A stretch of DNA of 64,000 nt from JAGPUQ01 sp963708735 (GCA_963708735.1 CAVPTW010000004.1:1-64000), one strand, 5' to 3'; positions 36,589 to 46,827 are shown, numbered from the stretch's first letter. Translations and numbers: made by a program. The notes: generated from the sequence alone by a model not told the origin.

Positions 36589-37550
36589 ACGCGCACCGCT
36601 TCGGGATTCGCGCAATTGACCGGCATCTCGCCTCGCCGCAGGCGCTCGATGTTCTCCGCCACCTTGCGCGCGATACCGCGAAAACTGAGATCGGTGGCGC
36701 CGCCGATATGCGGCGTACCGATGACGTTGTAGCCAAAAATAGGGTCCGCGGGATCCATGGGTTCCTGCCAGAACACATCCAGTCCCGCACCGGCGATACG
36801 TTGGTCACGCAGCGCGGTGAGCAGGGCGTCGTAATCGATCACGCCGCCGCGGGCCACGTTGATGACGTAGGCCGAGGGTTTCAACAGCGCAAATTCCGCC
36901 ACACCCAGCAGTCCGCGCGTCGTATCGTTGAGGGGTGGTGCGAGCACCACGAAGTCGGCCTCGCGCAGCGCGTCGTGCAATCCACTTGCCGGATAATGGC
37001 CGGCGACGGGAATCGCCTCTTCCTCCACGCTGTGCTTGGGTCCGCTGCGCGACACGGCGAGCACCCGCATTTCGAAACCGGCGAGCCGCCGCGCCACTTC
37101 ACGGCCGACGCCGCCGTAGCCCACGATCACCGCCGTGCGTCCCTTGAGCGACCAACCGGTGGGCGTCGCCACGCGGCCCTGACGGACGCTTTCCTGCGCG
37201 GCCGGGAACTGGCGCGCGAGCGCGAGCATGAGCAGCACCGCAATTTCTGCCACCGACTCGGCGTTGCCGGTGCCAGCGGCGGGCACATTGGCGACCTGGA
37301 TTCCCAGGCGCGTCGCCGCCGCTATATCGACCGTGTCCAGGCCGGCGCCGAACTGCTGCACCAGCCGGACCTTGCTGCCGGCGAGCAGAGACGCACCGAT
37401 CGGCGTCAGGGTCGGGATGAGCACGTCGGCTTCACCCACCACCTCCGCCAGCCGCGCAGGCGCGCATTCGAGTACTTCATCGTTCGGCAACTCGCGCTGG
37501 AGCATTTCCCGGATGATGCGCAGTCCTTCCCGACAGAAATAGATTTTCAC
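36585..37550 (-). CDS. D-isomer-specific 2-hydroxyacid dehydrogenase
   Basis: 321 residues. Rossmann motif GYGGVGREVARRLAGFEMRV, the NVARGGVIDYDAL block with the catalytic Arg, and GAGLDVFWQEPMDPADP carrying the Glu, then GTPHIGGAT with the catalytic His. These NAD(P)-dependent enzymes interconvert 2-oxo and D-2-hydroxy acids; the substrate is not evident. It is 27 bases downstream of the VOC gene on the same strand, so the two may form an operon. Confidence 0.92.
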   Translation of the reverse strand: MKIYFCREGLRIIREMLQRELPNDEVLECAPARLAEVVGEADVLIPTLTPIGASLLAGSKVRLVQQFGAGLDTVDIAAATRLGIQVANVPAAGTGNAESVAEIAVLLMLALARQFPAAQESVRQGRVATPTGWSLKGRTAVIVGYGGVGREVARRLAGFEMRVLAVSRSGPKHSVEEEAIPVAGHYPASGLHDALREADFVVLAPPLNDTTRGLLGVAEFALLKPSAYVINVARGGVIDYDALLTALRDQRIAGAGLDVFWQEPMDPADPIFGYNVIGTPHIGGATDLSFRGIARKVAENIERLRRGEMPVNCANPEAVRV

Positions 37551-37577
37551 GTTGTTTCCCTTTTTGTTTGATGCTGT

Positions 37578-37982
37578 TCAAGCGCAGTCTGGATCCTGCT
37601 GGAATTCCACCGTGTTGCCGGCCGGGTCGCTGGTGAAAATAAAACGGTCGAAGCGGTCGAACGGAATGCGATTGGCTTCGAGATGCCGTGCCGCGGCCTC
37701 GATGTCCGCGACGAAAAACGCGGTGTGCGGACCCATGGGATTGGCGTGATGGCAGGTCATGCCGGGGATGGCGTTGGCGCCGGTCGCGGGGTCGGACTGA
37801 ATGACGTGGACCTGGCCGTTGGGAAACTGCATCCAGAAACCGGGAATCCTGTCGGCGAGCTTGGGGGGAATATCCCGCTCCACGGTAGCGACACCCAGCA
37901 CATCGACATAGAAGTGCTGCATGGCATCGAGCTCGGCGCGGGTGCCGATGGCGGTGTGATTGATGCGTGTGACCTTGAGCAT
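37578..37982 (-). CDS. VOC-family (glyoxalase/dioxygenase-like) protein
   Basis: 134 residues: TRINHTAIGTRAELDAMQHFYVDVLGV is the first beta-alpha-beta unit, PHTAFFVADIEAAARHLEANRIPF and FTSDPAGNTVEFQQDP the second. Metal-ligand positions are the H of INHTA, the H of PHTAFF and the E of VEFQ. VOC enzymes catalyse isomerisation, epimerisation or ring cleavage; the reaction cannot be deduced. Confidence 0.85.
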   Translation of the reverse strand: MLKVTRINHTAIGTRAELDAMQHFYVDVLGVATVERDIPPKLADRIPGFWMQFPNGQVHVIQSDPATGANAIPGMTCHHANPMGPHTAFFVADIEAAARHLEANRIPFDRFDRFIFTSDPAGNTVEFQQDPDCA

Positions 37983-38046
37983 GGCGGTTACCTCCCCTGA
38001 AGTTTTTCCCAGTGTAGCCCAAGGTCATCCAGCATCCGACCCGGGC

Positions 38047-38463
38047 TCAATCGTCGCTTATTTTCCCGCGCAATGCTTTCGCGTTGCCGCGTTTGGTTTT
38101 GCTGTCCATGCGCCGGGCCTGTGAACCTTGCGTGGGCCTGGTGGGGCGGCGTTTTTTGGGCACCACCATGGCGGCGCGAATGAGGTCGGCAAGGCGCGCC
38201 AGCGCATCGGCGCGGTTTTTCGGCTGGCTGTTGAACGACTGCGCCTTGATGACGATCACGCCGTCGTCAGTGATGCGCGCGTCGCGCCACACCAGCAGCC
38301 GCGCCTTGTATGCGTCCGGCAGCGACGATGCCGCGATGTCGAAACGCAGGTGTACCGCGGTCGAGACCTTGTTGACGTTTTGACCGCCAGCACCCTGGGC
38401 GCGGATCGCGTGCAGCTCGATCTCGCTGTCGGGGATGGCGATCGTGTTCGATATCTCCAGCAT
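38047..38463 (-). CDS. arfB: Alternative ribosome-rescue factor ArfB (YaeJ)
   Basis: 138 residues. RAQGAGGQNVNKVSTAVHLRFDI has the GGQ motif at 26-28 that hydrolyses peptidyl-tRNA. The C-terminal basic tail (KKRRPTRPTQGSQARRMDSKTKRGNAKALRG) is the part that enters the empty mRNA channel of stalled ribosomes. There is no stop-codon-reading domain, as expected for ArfB rather than RF1/RF2. Confidence 0.95.
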   Translation of the reverse strand: MLEISNTIAIPDSEIELHAIRAQGAGGQNVNKVSTAVHLRFDIAASSLPDAYKARLLVWRDARITDDGVIVIKAQSFNSQPKNRADALARLADLIRAAMVVPKKRRPTRPTQGSQARRMDSKTKRGNAKALRGKISDD

Positions 38464-38512
38464 CTATCGGTTCCTGCTCGGCCGCGAATGGCGACGAATT
38501 GGTGCGGAGTGC

Positions 38513-39697
38513 TCAGACGGCAAGGCCGGCCGCATGACCCGACGCCCAGGCCCACTGGAAATTGAAGCCGCCGAGCTGGCCGGCGACATCCACCACCTCG
38601 CCGATGAAATATAAACCCGGCACGATCTTCGACTCCATTGTCGCGGATGACAACCGGTTCGTGTCGACGCCACCCTGCGTGACTTCCGCGGTGCGATAGC
38701 CCTCGGTGCCCGCAGGTCGCAGCAACCAGTGTGCCAACTGACCGGCGACTGCGCCGAGCTCGGTCGGACCGTACTGCCTGAGCGGCCGGCTCGTCAGCTC
38801 GTGCGCGCACAGATCCTGCGCAAGGCGCTTGGGCAGCTCCCGCGCAAGCACGGTCTGCAGATGGGTATCCGGCTGCTCGGCGCGGCACTGTTGCAGCCAC
38901 TTGCGCGCGTCCATCCCCGGCAACAGGTCGATGTCCAGCACCTCCCCCGGCTCCCAGTACGACGAGATCTGCAACATCGCCGGGCCGCTGATGCCGCGAT
39001 GGGTGAACAACATGGCCCCGGTGAACTCAATGCCGCGACAGCGGACGCTGACCGGCAGCGACACACCGCTGAGCGCCGTGCAGCGTTCGCGCGCGGCGCC
39101 GCCGAACGTGAAGGGCACCAGGGCGGCGCGCGTCGGGCGCAGGTCGTGACCGAATTGCCGGGCGACCTCATAACCGAAGCCGGTGGCGCCCAGGGTCGGG
39201 ATCGAGAGACCGCCAGTGGCGATCACCAGCGCGGCAGCGGTGACCGGACCTGCGGATGTGGAAAGGGCAAAGCCGGCATCCGTCTTCGCAATGGCGCCGA
39301 CCGTGCATTTCACCGCGATGCGGACCCCGGCGTGTGCGCACTCGGCGCTCAACATCTCGACGATTTCGCTGGCCGACTCGTCGCAGAACAATTGCCCGAG
39401 TTCCTTTTCGTGGTAGCGAATACGATGTTTCTGGACCAGGGCGATGAAGTCCTGGGGCCCGTAGCGGGCCAGGGCCGACTTGCAGAAATGCGGATTGGCG
39501 GACAGAAAATTGGCGGGCGTCGTGTGCAGATTGGTGAAATTGCAGCGCCCGCCGCCGGACATCAGGATCTTCTTGCCGATCCGGTTGCTGTGTTCGATCA
39601 CCAGCACGCGGCGGCCGCGACCGCCGGCGGTGAGGGCACACATCAATCCGGCCGCGCCGCCGCCGACGATCACGACATCGAAAGGACTCGTGTTCAC
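38513..39697 (-). CDS. HI0933/YhiN-family flavoprotein (BaiN-like)
   Basis: 394 residues. FAD-binding DVVIVGGGAAGLMCALTAGGRGRRVLVIEHSNRIGKKILMSGGGRCNFTN is the family signature, followed by GGLSIPTLGATGFGYEVARQFGH and the C-terminal GLYFIGEVVDVAGQLGGFNFQWAWASGHAAGLAV. Function in most bacteria is unknown; relatives reduce steroids or flavin substrates. It overlaps the upstream flavoprotein gene by four bases. Confidence 0.92.
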   Translation of the reverse strand: MNTSPFDVVIVGGGAAGLMCALTAGGRGRRVLVIEHSNRIGKKILMSGGGRCNFTNLHTTPANFLSANPHFCKSALARYGPQDFIALVQKHRIRYHEKELGQLFCDESASEIVEMLSAECAHAGVRIAVKCTVGAIAKTDAGFALSTSAGPVTAAALVIATGGLSIPTLGATGFGYEVARQFGHDLRPTRAALVPFTFGGAARERCTALSGVSLPVSVRCRGIEFTGAMLFTHRGISGPAMLQISSYWEPGEVLDIDLLPGMDARKWLQQCRAEQPDTHLQTVLARELPKRLAQDLCAHELTSRPLRQYGPTELGAVAGQLAHWLLRPAGTEGYRTAEVTQGGVDTNRLSSATMESKIVPGLYFIGEVVDVAGQLGGFNFQWAWASGHAAGLAV

Positions 39698-41332
39698 CCG
39701 CCCTGCTGGCCGGATTGCCGGGTGTGCGCGGCTACCAGATCGCGCGCCACGGCTTCGGCAATCTCGATACCGTCGATGGCCGCCGAGTAGATTCCACCCG
39801 CGTACCCCGCTCCCTCGCCCGCCGGATACAGGCCCTGGGTGTTGACGCTTTCCAGGGTGTCGCGCTCGCGGCAGATCCGCAGCGGCGACGAGGTGCGGGT
39901 TTCCACGGCGGTGAAAACCGCGTCCGCCGCGTCGAAGCCGGGAATCTGGCGCCCGAATACCGGCATCGCCTCACGGATCGCCGCGGTGGCGTAATCGGGC
40001 AGCAATCCGACAAGATTGGTGAGGTGGACGCCCGGCTGGTACGAGGGGATCAGGTCGCCCAGCTGCGTTGAAGCGCGATTGGCGAGAAAGTCGCCGACCC
40101 GTTGCGCGGGCGCATCGTAGTTGCCGCCGCCCAGCGCAAAGGCACGCGCCTCCAGATCTTCCTGCAATGCGATGCCCGCAAGCGGATCGTCGGAGGGAAA
40201 ATCCGCCGGCGTGATGCCGACCACAATGGCGGCGTTGGCGTTGCGCTCGTTGCGCGAATACTGGCTCATGCCATTGGTCACCACACGACCCGGCTCGCTG
40301 GTGGCGGCGACCACGGTGCCGCCCGGACACATGCAGAAACTGTAGACCGCGCGGCCGTTTTTCGCGTGATGCACCAGTTTGTAATCGGCCGCACCGAGCA
40401 GCGGGTGACCGGCCTGGGTTCCGAAGCGGGCGCGGTCGATGATCGATTGCGGATGCTCGACCCGCAGGCCGATGGAGAATGGTTTCGGCTCCATGTGCAC
40501 ATCGCGCCCATGCAGCATGCGGAAGGTATCGCGAGCGCTGTGGCCGACTGCGAGCACGACGTGCCGGGTGGCGATACGCGCACCGTCCGCGAGCTGCACG
40601 CCGGTGACCTGGCGATCTTCCAGCAGCAGATCCGTCACCTGCTGCCGAAAGCGGACTTCGCCCCCCAGGGCGATGATTTTTTCGCGCATCGCCTGCACTA
40701 CCGTCACCAGGCGGAAGGTGCCGATGTGCGGCTTGCTGACGTAGCGGATTTCTTCCGGGGCGCCGGCGGCGACGAACTCGGCCAGCACCTTGCGCCCGAG
40801 ATGGCGCGGATCCTTGATCTGGCTGTAGAGCTTGCCGTCGGAAAAAGTGCCGGCGCCACCTTCGCCGAACTGCACATTCGATTCCGGATTCAGCTCGCGC
40901 TCGCGCCACAGGCCCCAGGTATCCCGGGTGCGCTCGCGCACGGCCTTGCCGCGCTCCAGCACGATGGGCCGGAAATCGGCCTCCGCCAGGATCAGCGCCG
41001 CGAACAGACCGCAGGGGCCGAAGCCGATCACCACCGGGCGTTCATCCACCCCGGACGGCGCCCGGGTCAACCGGCCGGTATGTGGTATCCGGCGTGCGAC
41101 TGACGTGGGGATCGCGGGCGAATTTTTCCAGCAGAGCGACGTCGCGGGTGGTCTCGATATCGAGCGTATACACCAGCTGGATATGGCCGCGCTTGCGCGC
41201 ATCCTGACCGCGACGGAACAGCGTATAGGTTCGCAGTTCAGCGTCGGCAATGCCGAGCCGGCTCAGGATCGCCGCGCGCAGATCGGCGGCGGTGTGATCC
41301 AGCGGCAATTTGAGTTCAGTCAGTCGCAGCAT
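39694..41332 (-). pseudogene. FAD-dependent oxidoreductase, reading frame interrupted by a frameshift
   Basis: The N-terminal part (41332 to about 41050) encodes MLRLTELKLPLDHTAADLRAAILSRLGIADAELRTYTLFRRGQDARKRGHIQLVYTLDIE and ends in TPDTTYRPVDPGAV, then a stop at 41042. The remainder continues in another frame from GVDERPVVIGFGPCGLFAALILAEADFRPIVLERGKAVRERT to the end. In this family both parts form one protein of about 540 residues. The total length is 546 codons plus one base, so a single-base insertion (or two-base loss) near 41050-41080 explains it. Conservation on both sides suggests a recent mutation or a base-call error. Function of the family is unknown. Confidence 0.85.
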
Positions 41333-41389
41333 GTCCGGACAGCAAGGGTAAGGGTCCGTCGGATGACGACCGGCAGCAGGCGAGACGGC

Positions 41390-43282
41390 TCAGAGTTCGA
41401 CCTGACTGCCCAGCTCCACCACCCGATTGGTGGGAATTCGGAAAAACGTCATGGCACCCGCCGCGTTCCGTGCCATGCTGATGAACAGCTTCTCGCGCCA
41501 TTGCGCCATGCCCGGCACCTTGGTGGAAATCAGCGTCTCGCGGCTGAAGAAAAACGAGGTCTCCATCATGCGGAACTCGATCCCGAAGGCACCACAGGCT
41601 TCGAGCGCCGCGGGCACATCGGGCTCATCCTTGAAGCCGTAGCGCAGCAGCAGCCGGTAAAAATTTTCCGCCAGGGGCTCGATCGCCACGCGCTCCTCGG
41701 CCGGAACATTGGGAACGTCTTCGTTGGTCACGGTCAGCAACACCACCCGCTCGTGCAACACCTTGTTGTGAATCAGGTTGTGGAGCAGCGCGTGGGGCAC
41801 GCCTTCAAGACTCGCGGTCATGAAGACGGCGGTGCCCGGAACCCTGGGCAGTGGGTGCGCGGCAATCCCGGCCAGAAAGGAATCGAGGTCAACCGCGCCG
41901 CTGCCGAGCCGCCGCAACAGCAACTCCCGGCCGCGTTTCCAGGTTGACAGCAGAGTAAACATCGCGATGGCGATCACCACCGGCACCCAGCCGCCGTGGA
42001 AAAGCTTCGCGGCATTGGCACCAAAAAATGCCAGGTCAACCGCCAGAAACGTCACCGCACAGGCGGCCGCCGCGAACCAGCCCCAGGACCATAGCGTCGC
42101 CGCCACCACGGCGGCCAATATCGTATCGATGGCCATGGTGCCAGTGACCGCGATGCCATAGGCTGCCGCCAGATGGGAGGATGACTTGAACACCAAAACG
42201 AGCAACACCACACCCGCCAGCAAGCCCCAGTTGACCAGGGGAATATAGATCTGTCCGATCTCTCGGTCCGAGGTGTGAACCACCTCCAGGCGCGGGCAAT
42301 AACCCAACTGCATCGCCTGCCGCGTCACCGAAAACGCCCCGGAAATCACGGCCTGGGATGCGATGACCGTCGCCGCGGTGGCCAGCAGCACCAGCGGATA
42401 CAGACCCCAGGACGGCGCCAGCAGGTAAAACGGACTCTGGGTGGCAGAGGGATCCCGTAACATCAGCGCGCCCTGTCCAAAGTAATTGAGCAGCAGGGCG
42501 GGCCACACGAACCAGAGCCAGGAGAGCCGGATGGGGCGCGGACCAAAATGCCCCATATCCGCATACAGCGCTTCACCACCGGTCACCGCCAGCACCACTG
42601 CCCCCAGGGCGAGAAAGCCGTACCAGTGATTATCGAGAAAGAACCGCACCGCGTAGAGCGGATTCACGGCCTTCAGTACCGAGGGCTCGGCCAGGATGCT
42701 GGTCACTCCCAGGACCGCGAGCACCAGAAACCACAGACACATGACGGGGCCGAACAGCGCCCCCATGCTGGCGGTTCCCCGCGCCTGAACCACGAACAGC
42801 AGGACCAGTATGACCAGGGTAACGGGCACCACATAGGCCTCCAGCGCTGGCGCGGCGACCTTGAGCCCCTCCACGGCACTGAGGACCGAGATCGCCGGGG
42901 TGATCACCCCATCGCCGTAGAACAGTGCTGCCCCGAACAGACCCAGCGACATCAAGGCCCAGCGCAATCGTTCGTGACGCTGGACGGCGCGCAGGGTCAA
43001 CGCGATCAGGGCCATGATGCCGCCCTCGCCGCGGTTGTCGGCACGCATGATGAAACTGACGTATTTGAGGGTAATCACGATAAACAGCGCCCAGAACACC
43101 AGGGACAGGATTCCGAACAGATTGCCCTGGGTCAGTGCGAGTGGATGAGACCCTGCGAACACTACCTGCAGAGTGTAGAGCGGGCTGGTGCCTATATCCC
43201 CGTACACCACGCCGATCGCCGCAAGGGCGAGCGGTAAGGTGCGCTTATCGGGGGAGGCGAGTGCGTTCGCGGGTGAATTCAC
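41390..43282 (-). CDS. kup: Low-affinity potassium transporter Kup
   Basis: About 630 residues. ALAAIGVVYGDIGTSPLYTLQ near the N-terminus is the Kup signature, with KYVSFIMRADNRGEGGIMAL, GDGVITPAISVLSAVEGLKV and roughly twelve transmembrane helices, then a cytoplasmic C-terminal domain. It takes up K+ with H+. I chose GTG 43282 (GAGAAATCC before it); a TTG at 43312 would add ten residues. It is divergent from the amidohydrolase gene. Confidence 0.95.
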   Translation of the reverse strand: MNSPANALASPDKRTLPLALAAIGVVYGDIGTSPLYTLQVVFAGSHPLALTQGNLFGILSLVFWALFIVITLKYVSFIMRADNRGEGGIMALIALTLRAVQRHERLRWALMSLGLFGAALFYGDGVITPAISVLSAVEGLKVAAPALEAYVVPVTLVILVLLFVVQARGTASMGALFGPVMCLWFLVLAVLGVTSILAEPSVLKAVNPLYAVRFFLDNHWYGFLALGAVVLAVTGGEALYADMGHFGPRPIRLSWLWFVWPALLLNYFGQGALMLRDPSATQSPFYLLAPSWGLYPLVLLATAATVIASQAVISGAFSVTRQAMQLGYCPRLEVVHTSDREIGQIYIPLVNWGLLAGVVLLVLVFKSSSHLAAAYGIAVTGTMAIDTILAAVVAATLWSWGWFAAAACAVTFLAVDLAFFGANAAKLFHGGWVPVVIAIAMFTLLSTWKRGRELLLRRLGSGAVDLDSFLAGIAAHPLPRVPGTAVFMTASLEGVPHALLHNLIHNKVLHERVVLLTVTNEDVPNVPAEERVAIEPLAENFYRLLLRYGFKDEPDVPAALEACGAFGIEFRMMETSFFFSRETLISTKVPGMAQWREKLFISMARNAAGAMTFFRIPTNRVVELGSQVEL

Positions 43283-43614
43283 GGATTTCTCGACAGCAGA
43301 GGGCGGTACCAAGCTTGCGTCGCCCCGCGACTGGGATGGAGCGAAGCCAACGGCAGGCGCGCGATTCTAAGGGATTCCGATTGCAAGGTAACCAGTTCTG
43401 GTGACATCGCCGGCGCTCGCGCCCCCGACGCGACGCAAACCGCGACGGCCATTGGGGCGCAACAGGCTGACCGATGGTCCACTGGTTCTTACTATACGCG
43501 CCAGTATCACGATTGACTTTCGGGTAGGTTTATGGGGTACTGGCGCCCGCCGGGGGCTCCCTTGGTTGAACCGATTTCAAAAACGATTCCTCACACTCTC
43601 AGGAGGCAACATCC
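43283..43614. promoter_or_regulatory. Divergent intergenic region kup / amidohydrolase
   Basis: 332 bases with no supported gene. Both neighbours read outward, so two promoters are expected. A TTGACT at about 43512 is a possible -35 for the amidohydrolase, but no good -10 is seen. CAGGAGGCAACATCC directly precedes that gene's ATG. Confidence 0.5.
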
Positions 43615-44736
43615 ATGATCAAACCGGCGATTTCAGCGGATTCGCATATTGTCGAACCGCCAAACTGCTACACCGATTTTATCGAGCCCAAGTATCGCGA
43701 CCAGGCGCCTCGGATCATGGATGCGCCCGGCGGCGGGCATATCTTTCACATCCCCGGTGTCGACGATGTCATCCCGGTTGCGCTCCTGGGTGCCGCCGGC
43801 GTTCCGGCCAACGAGCTCGCCAAATACCGCAACAGCAAGTTCGAGGATCTCCCCAAGGCAGCCTGGGATCCGAAATTCCGCACCGAAGCCCAGGATCGCG
43901 ACGGCGTCTGCGCCGAGATCATCTATGCCTCGATCGGCATGGTGCTCTGCACCCACAAGGACTTCGCCTACAAGTCCGCCTGCATGCGCGCCTACAACCG
44001 CTGGCTCGAAACCTTCTGCGGCGGCGCGCCCAACCGCTTGTTCGGACTGGCGCAAACCGCGGCCGAAAGCGTGGACGAGACGATCAAGGACTTCCGCAAG
44101 GCCAAGGAGATGGGCATGGTCGGCATGATGATGCCTGGCCGTCCGCAACACAAAGACTACGATCATGCCGATTACGATGCGCTGTGGGAGTGCGCGACCG
44201 ACCTCGACATGCCGGTCTGCTTCCATATCCTGACCTCCGACGACAACAGCGTGAAGGAAGCACTGGCCCCCAAGCGCGGCGCTTTGGCCAACGGCTTTAT
44301 GAACATCATGCGCAGTGTTCAGGATGTCCTGGGCGTGTTCCTGTTCGGCGGCAACTTCGACAGGCACCCCAATCTCAAGATGGTGATCGCCGAAGCCGAT
44401 GCCGGCTGGATTCCGCACTACGCCTACCGTGCCGACCACGCCATCAAGCGCCTGGGCGCGATCGCCGAGTCCACGCTCAAAAAGATGCCGAGCGAGTACA
44501 TCACCAAGAATGTGTCCTTCACCTTCCAGGACGATGCCACGGCCTACCTGAATCAGAACATCGTCGATGCCGGCTGCCTGGTCTGGGCCAACGACTATCC
44601 GCACACGGACGCCACCTGGCCCAACTCTCAGGCGATTCTCACGGAGCAGATGGCGCATCTGAGCGAAACGCAGAAAAACGCCATTCGGCACGATAACGTG
44701 AAAAAACTGTTCAACCTGCCCATTCAGGTTCAATAA
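43615..44736 (+). CDS. Amidohydrolase family (amidohydrolase_2) protein
   Basis: 373 residues, starting AISADSHIVEPPNCY with the metal-binding DxH, then GMMMPGRPQHKDYDHADYDALWECATDLDMPVCFHILTSDD with a further His, and WANDYPHTDATWPNS with the active-site Asp. This group includes decarboxylases and hydrolases acting on aromatic or meta-cleavage products; the substrate is not clear. The very strong AGGAGG site suggests high expression. It ends in a strong terminator. Confidence 0.9.
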   Translation: MIKPAISADSHIVEPPNCYTDFIEPKYRDQAPRIMDAPGGGHIFHIPGVDDVIPVALLGAAGVPANELAKYRNSKFEDLPKAAWDPKFRTEAQDRDGVCAEIIYASIGMVLCTHKDFAYKSACMRAYNRWLETFCGGAPNRLFGLAQTAAESVDETIKDFRKAKEMGMVGMMMPGRPQHKDYDHADYDALWECATDLDMPVCFHILTSDDNSVKEALAPKRGALANGFMNIMRSVQDVLGVFLFGGNFDRHPNLKMVIAEADAGWIPHYAYRADHAIKRLGAIAESTLKKMPSEYITKNVSFTFQDDATAYLNQNIVDAGCLVWANDYPHTDATWPNSQAILTEQMAHLSETQKNAIRHDNVKKLFNLPIQVQ

Positions 44737-44747
44737 CGTTCGTCGTT

Positions 44748-44784
44748 AAAACCGCCGTCGCCCCGGGGCGATGGCGGTTTTTTT
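44748..44784. terminator. Intrinsic terminator after the amidohydrolase gene
   Basis: AAAACCGCCGTCGCCCC pairs with GGGGCGATGGCGGTTTT and is followed by a run of T. The A-run on the other side means it could work in both directions. It begins 12 bases after the stop codon. Confidence 0.92.
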
Positions 44785-44863
44785 ATGCCCGGCCAATACC
44801 CGGTTGCTGCCACTCTCTGCCGGCGCAACAATCCCGGCATCGACTAGCTGACCGGGAGCTCCC

Positions 44864-46435
44864 ATGAACCGATTTCTCGCACTGCACGGCGCTGCTGCCA
44901 ACGCCATCAAACTCAGCCCTGGGTGGCGCGCTGAACGCGTGACGCCGCCGAGCGCACTGTTCGGCGCCAACGGCATGCAGTTCGGTCCGGACGGCCGGCT
45001 CTATGTCGCCCAGGCCATGGGCAGTCAGGTCACCGCCATTGACACCGCGACCGCCGCGCTCGATCACATCGCACCCAACGGATTGGCCATTACCGGCCCG
45101 GACGATGTGGCGTTCGATGCGGACGGCAATCTCTATGCGACAGAGGTGATGAGCGCCCGGGTCAGCCGGCGCCGACCCGATGGCCGCATCGATATCGTCG
45201 CCGGTGATCTGCCCAGCGCCAACGGCATCACGGTATTCCGAAATCGCCTGTTCATCGACGAGCACCGTCCCGGCGGCCGCCTGTTCGAACTCTATCCCGA
45301 TGGCAGCCGCCCGCCCCGACTGATCGCCGATGACCTCGACGGCCCCAATGCCCTCGCTAGCGGGCCGGACGGCAAGCTGTATTTCCCGCTGGTGCCGCGC
45401 GGGGAGATCTGGCGCGCCGACCCCGAGACAGGCGCGCTGGAAAAAGTCACCGAGGGGTTGTCGTTTCCCACCGCCTGCAAGTTCACTCCGGCGGGCGAAC
45501 TGCTCTCGCCCCAGGCCGGCAACGGCGAAGTGGCAAAAATCGACATCGCCACGGGCCGTTGGCAGGTGATCGCCCGGGTGCGTCCCGGCATCGACAATCT
45601 GGCCATCGATACTGCCGGGAAACTCTTTCTCTCCCACTATGTCGATGGCGGTGTCGCGGAAGTCGCCACCGATGGCAGCAATCGCGAGCGGGTGCTGGTC
45701 GAGCCCGGCTGGGTCGGGCCCTGGGGCATCGCCTGCGATCCTTCCGGTGTCTCGCTGGTGGTGGATGGATTGAGTCTGGCCGCACTGTCCGCGACGGGGC
45801 AGGTGCGCCACATCGGCAGCCCCCTCGACAAATCGGCGCCGCGCTTTGTACGCGCCGTGGCGGCGGGAAATCCCGGCGAAATCCTGATGACCACCGCCCG
45901 CGGCGACGTACTGCGCTACGACATCGGTTCCGGCAAGGCGCGTGCGCAGGCGGAAAAACTGGGTGAGCTCAAGGGAGTCTGTGCGGGCGCCGATGGCGTG
46001 ATCTACGCGGTGCGCGCCGGCGACGGCGCCGTACTGCACATCGCAGCGGACGGCGCGGTCACGCCCCTGTTATCCGGATTGAACCGCCCCACGGACGTAC
46101 TCTGCGCCAACGGCGAACTCCATGTGGCGGAAAACGGCGCCGGACGTGTCATACGAATCCGCGACGGAGCTGCCACTACGCTGATCGGCGGCCTCCGCGA
46201 TCCGCGTGGGCTGGCCTGCCTGGACGGCTGGCTCCATGTGCTCGACCGCGGTCAGCGTGCGCTTCATAAAGTCAGCCTCGGCGATCCCGGCGCTACCTCG
46301 GTCGTCGCTGAAAACCTGCCGGTGGGCGCCACCTGCCCGCTCGATTTTGCCGGCGGCCTCTGCGTGGACCAGCGCCGCGGGTTGTTGATCGCGGCCGACG
46401 GCGAGGGCAGTATCCTGCGCCTCACTCCGAACTGA
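44864..46435 (+). CDS. SMP-30/gluconolactonase-like beta-propeller protein
   Basis: 523 residues with no signal peptide, built of propeller blades: FGANGMQFGPDGRLYVAQAMGSQVTAID, GPDDVAFDADGNLYATEVMSARVSRRRPDG, LDGPNALASGPDGKLYFPLVPRGEIWRADPETG and later repeats. This is the SMP-30/NHL architecture of lactonases and related hydrolases, but the residues of a catalytic site could not be assigned. It shares this architecture with the lipoprotein at 20075. It is 41 bases upstream of the DUF486 gene. Confidence 0.85.
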   Translation: MNRFLALHGAAANAIKLSPGWRAERVTPPSALFGANGMQFGPDGRLYVAQAMGSQVTAIDTATAALDHIAPNGLAITGPDDVAFDADGNLYATEVMSARVSRRRPDGRIDIVAGDLPSANGITVFRNRLFIDEHRPGGRLFELYPDGSRPPRLIADDLDGPNALASGPDGKLYFPLVPRGEIWRADPETGALEKVTEGLSFPTACKFTPAGELLSPQAGNGEVAKIDIATGRWQVIARVRPGIDNLAIDTAGKLFLSHYVDGGVAEVATDGSNRERVLVEPGWVGPWGIACDPSGVSLVVDGLSLAALSATGQVRHIGSPLDKSAPRFVRAVAAGNPGEILMTTARGDVLRYDIGSGKARAQAEKLGELKGVCAGADGVIYAVRAGDGAVLHIAADGAVTPLLSGLNRPTDVLCANGELHVAENGAGRVIRIRDGAATTLIGGLRDPRGLACLDGWLHVLDRGQRALHKVSLGDPGATSVVAENLPVGATCPLDFAGGLCVDQRRGLLIAADGEGSILRLTPN

Positions 46436-46476
46436 CCCTCCATGCGCCTCGCCGCCCACGTCGCACGGAGTCGATC

Positions 46477-46827
46477 ATGCCGCCGGTAATCGCCACCATC
46501 GCCTTGCTGCTGTGCAGCAACGTTTTCATGACGTTCGCCTGGTACGCCCACCTGCGCGAACTCAACCACAGACCCTGGCTGGTCGCGGCGCTGGCCAGTT
46601 GGGGCATCGCACTGTTCGAGTACCTGTTTCAGGTTCCCGCCAACCGCATTGGCTACACCGTGCTCAGCGTCGGCGAGCTGAAGATCATTCAGGAAATCAT
46701 CACGCTCAGTGTGTTCGTGCCGTTTGCCGTGCTATATCTGAAGGAGCCACTGAAGCTCGATTACCTGTGGGCTGGACTCTGTCTGGTTGGCGCCGTATTT
46801 TTCATGTTCCGCAGTCGCATTGGTTGA
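46477..46827 (+). CDS. DUF486 family membrane protein
   Basis: 116 residues with four hydrophobic helices. Landmarks VFMTFAWYAHL, WLVAALASWGIALFEYLFQVPANRIGY and LKIIQEIITLSVFVPFAVLYLKEPLKLDYLWAGLCLVGAVFFMF are characteristic of DUF486, a small family related in fold to drug/metabolite transporters. Function unknown. It follows the propeller gene by 41 bases, so the two are probably co-transcribed. Confidence 0.92.
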   Translation: MPPVIATIALLLCSNVFMTFAWYAHLRELNHRPWLVAALASWGIALFEYLFQVPANRIGYTVLSVGELKIIQEIITLSVFVPFAVLYLKEPLKLDYLWAGLCLVGAVFFMFRSRIG

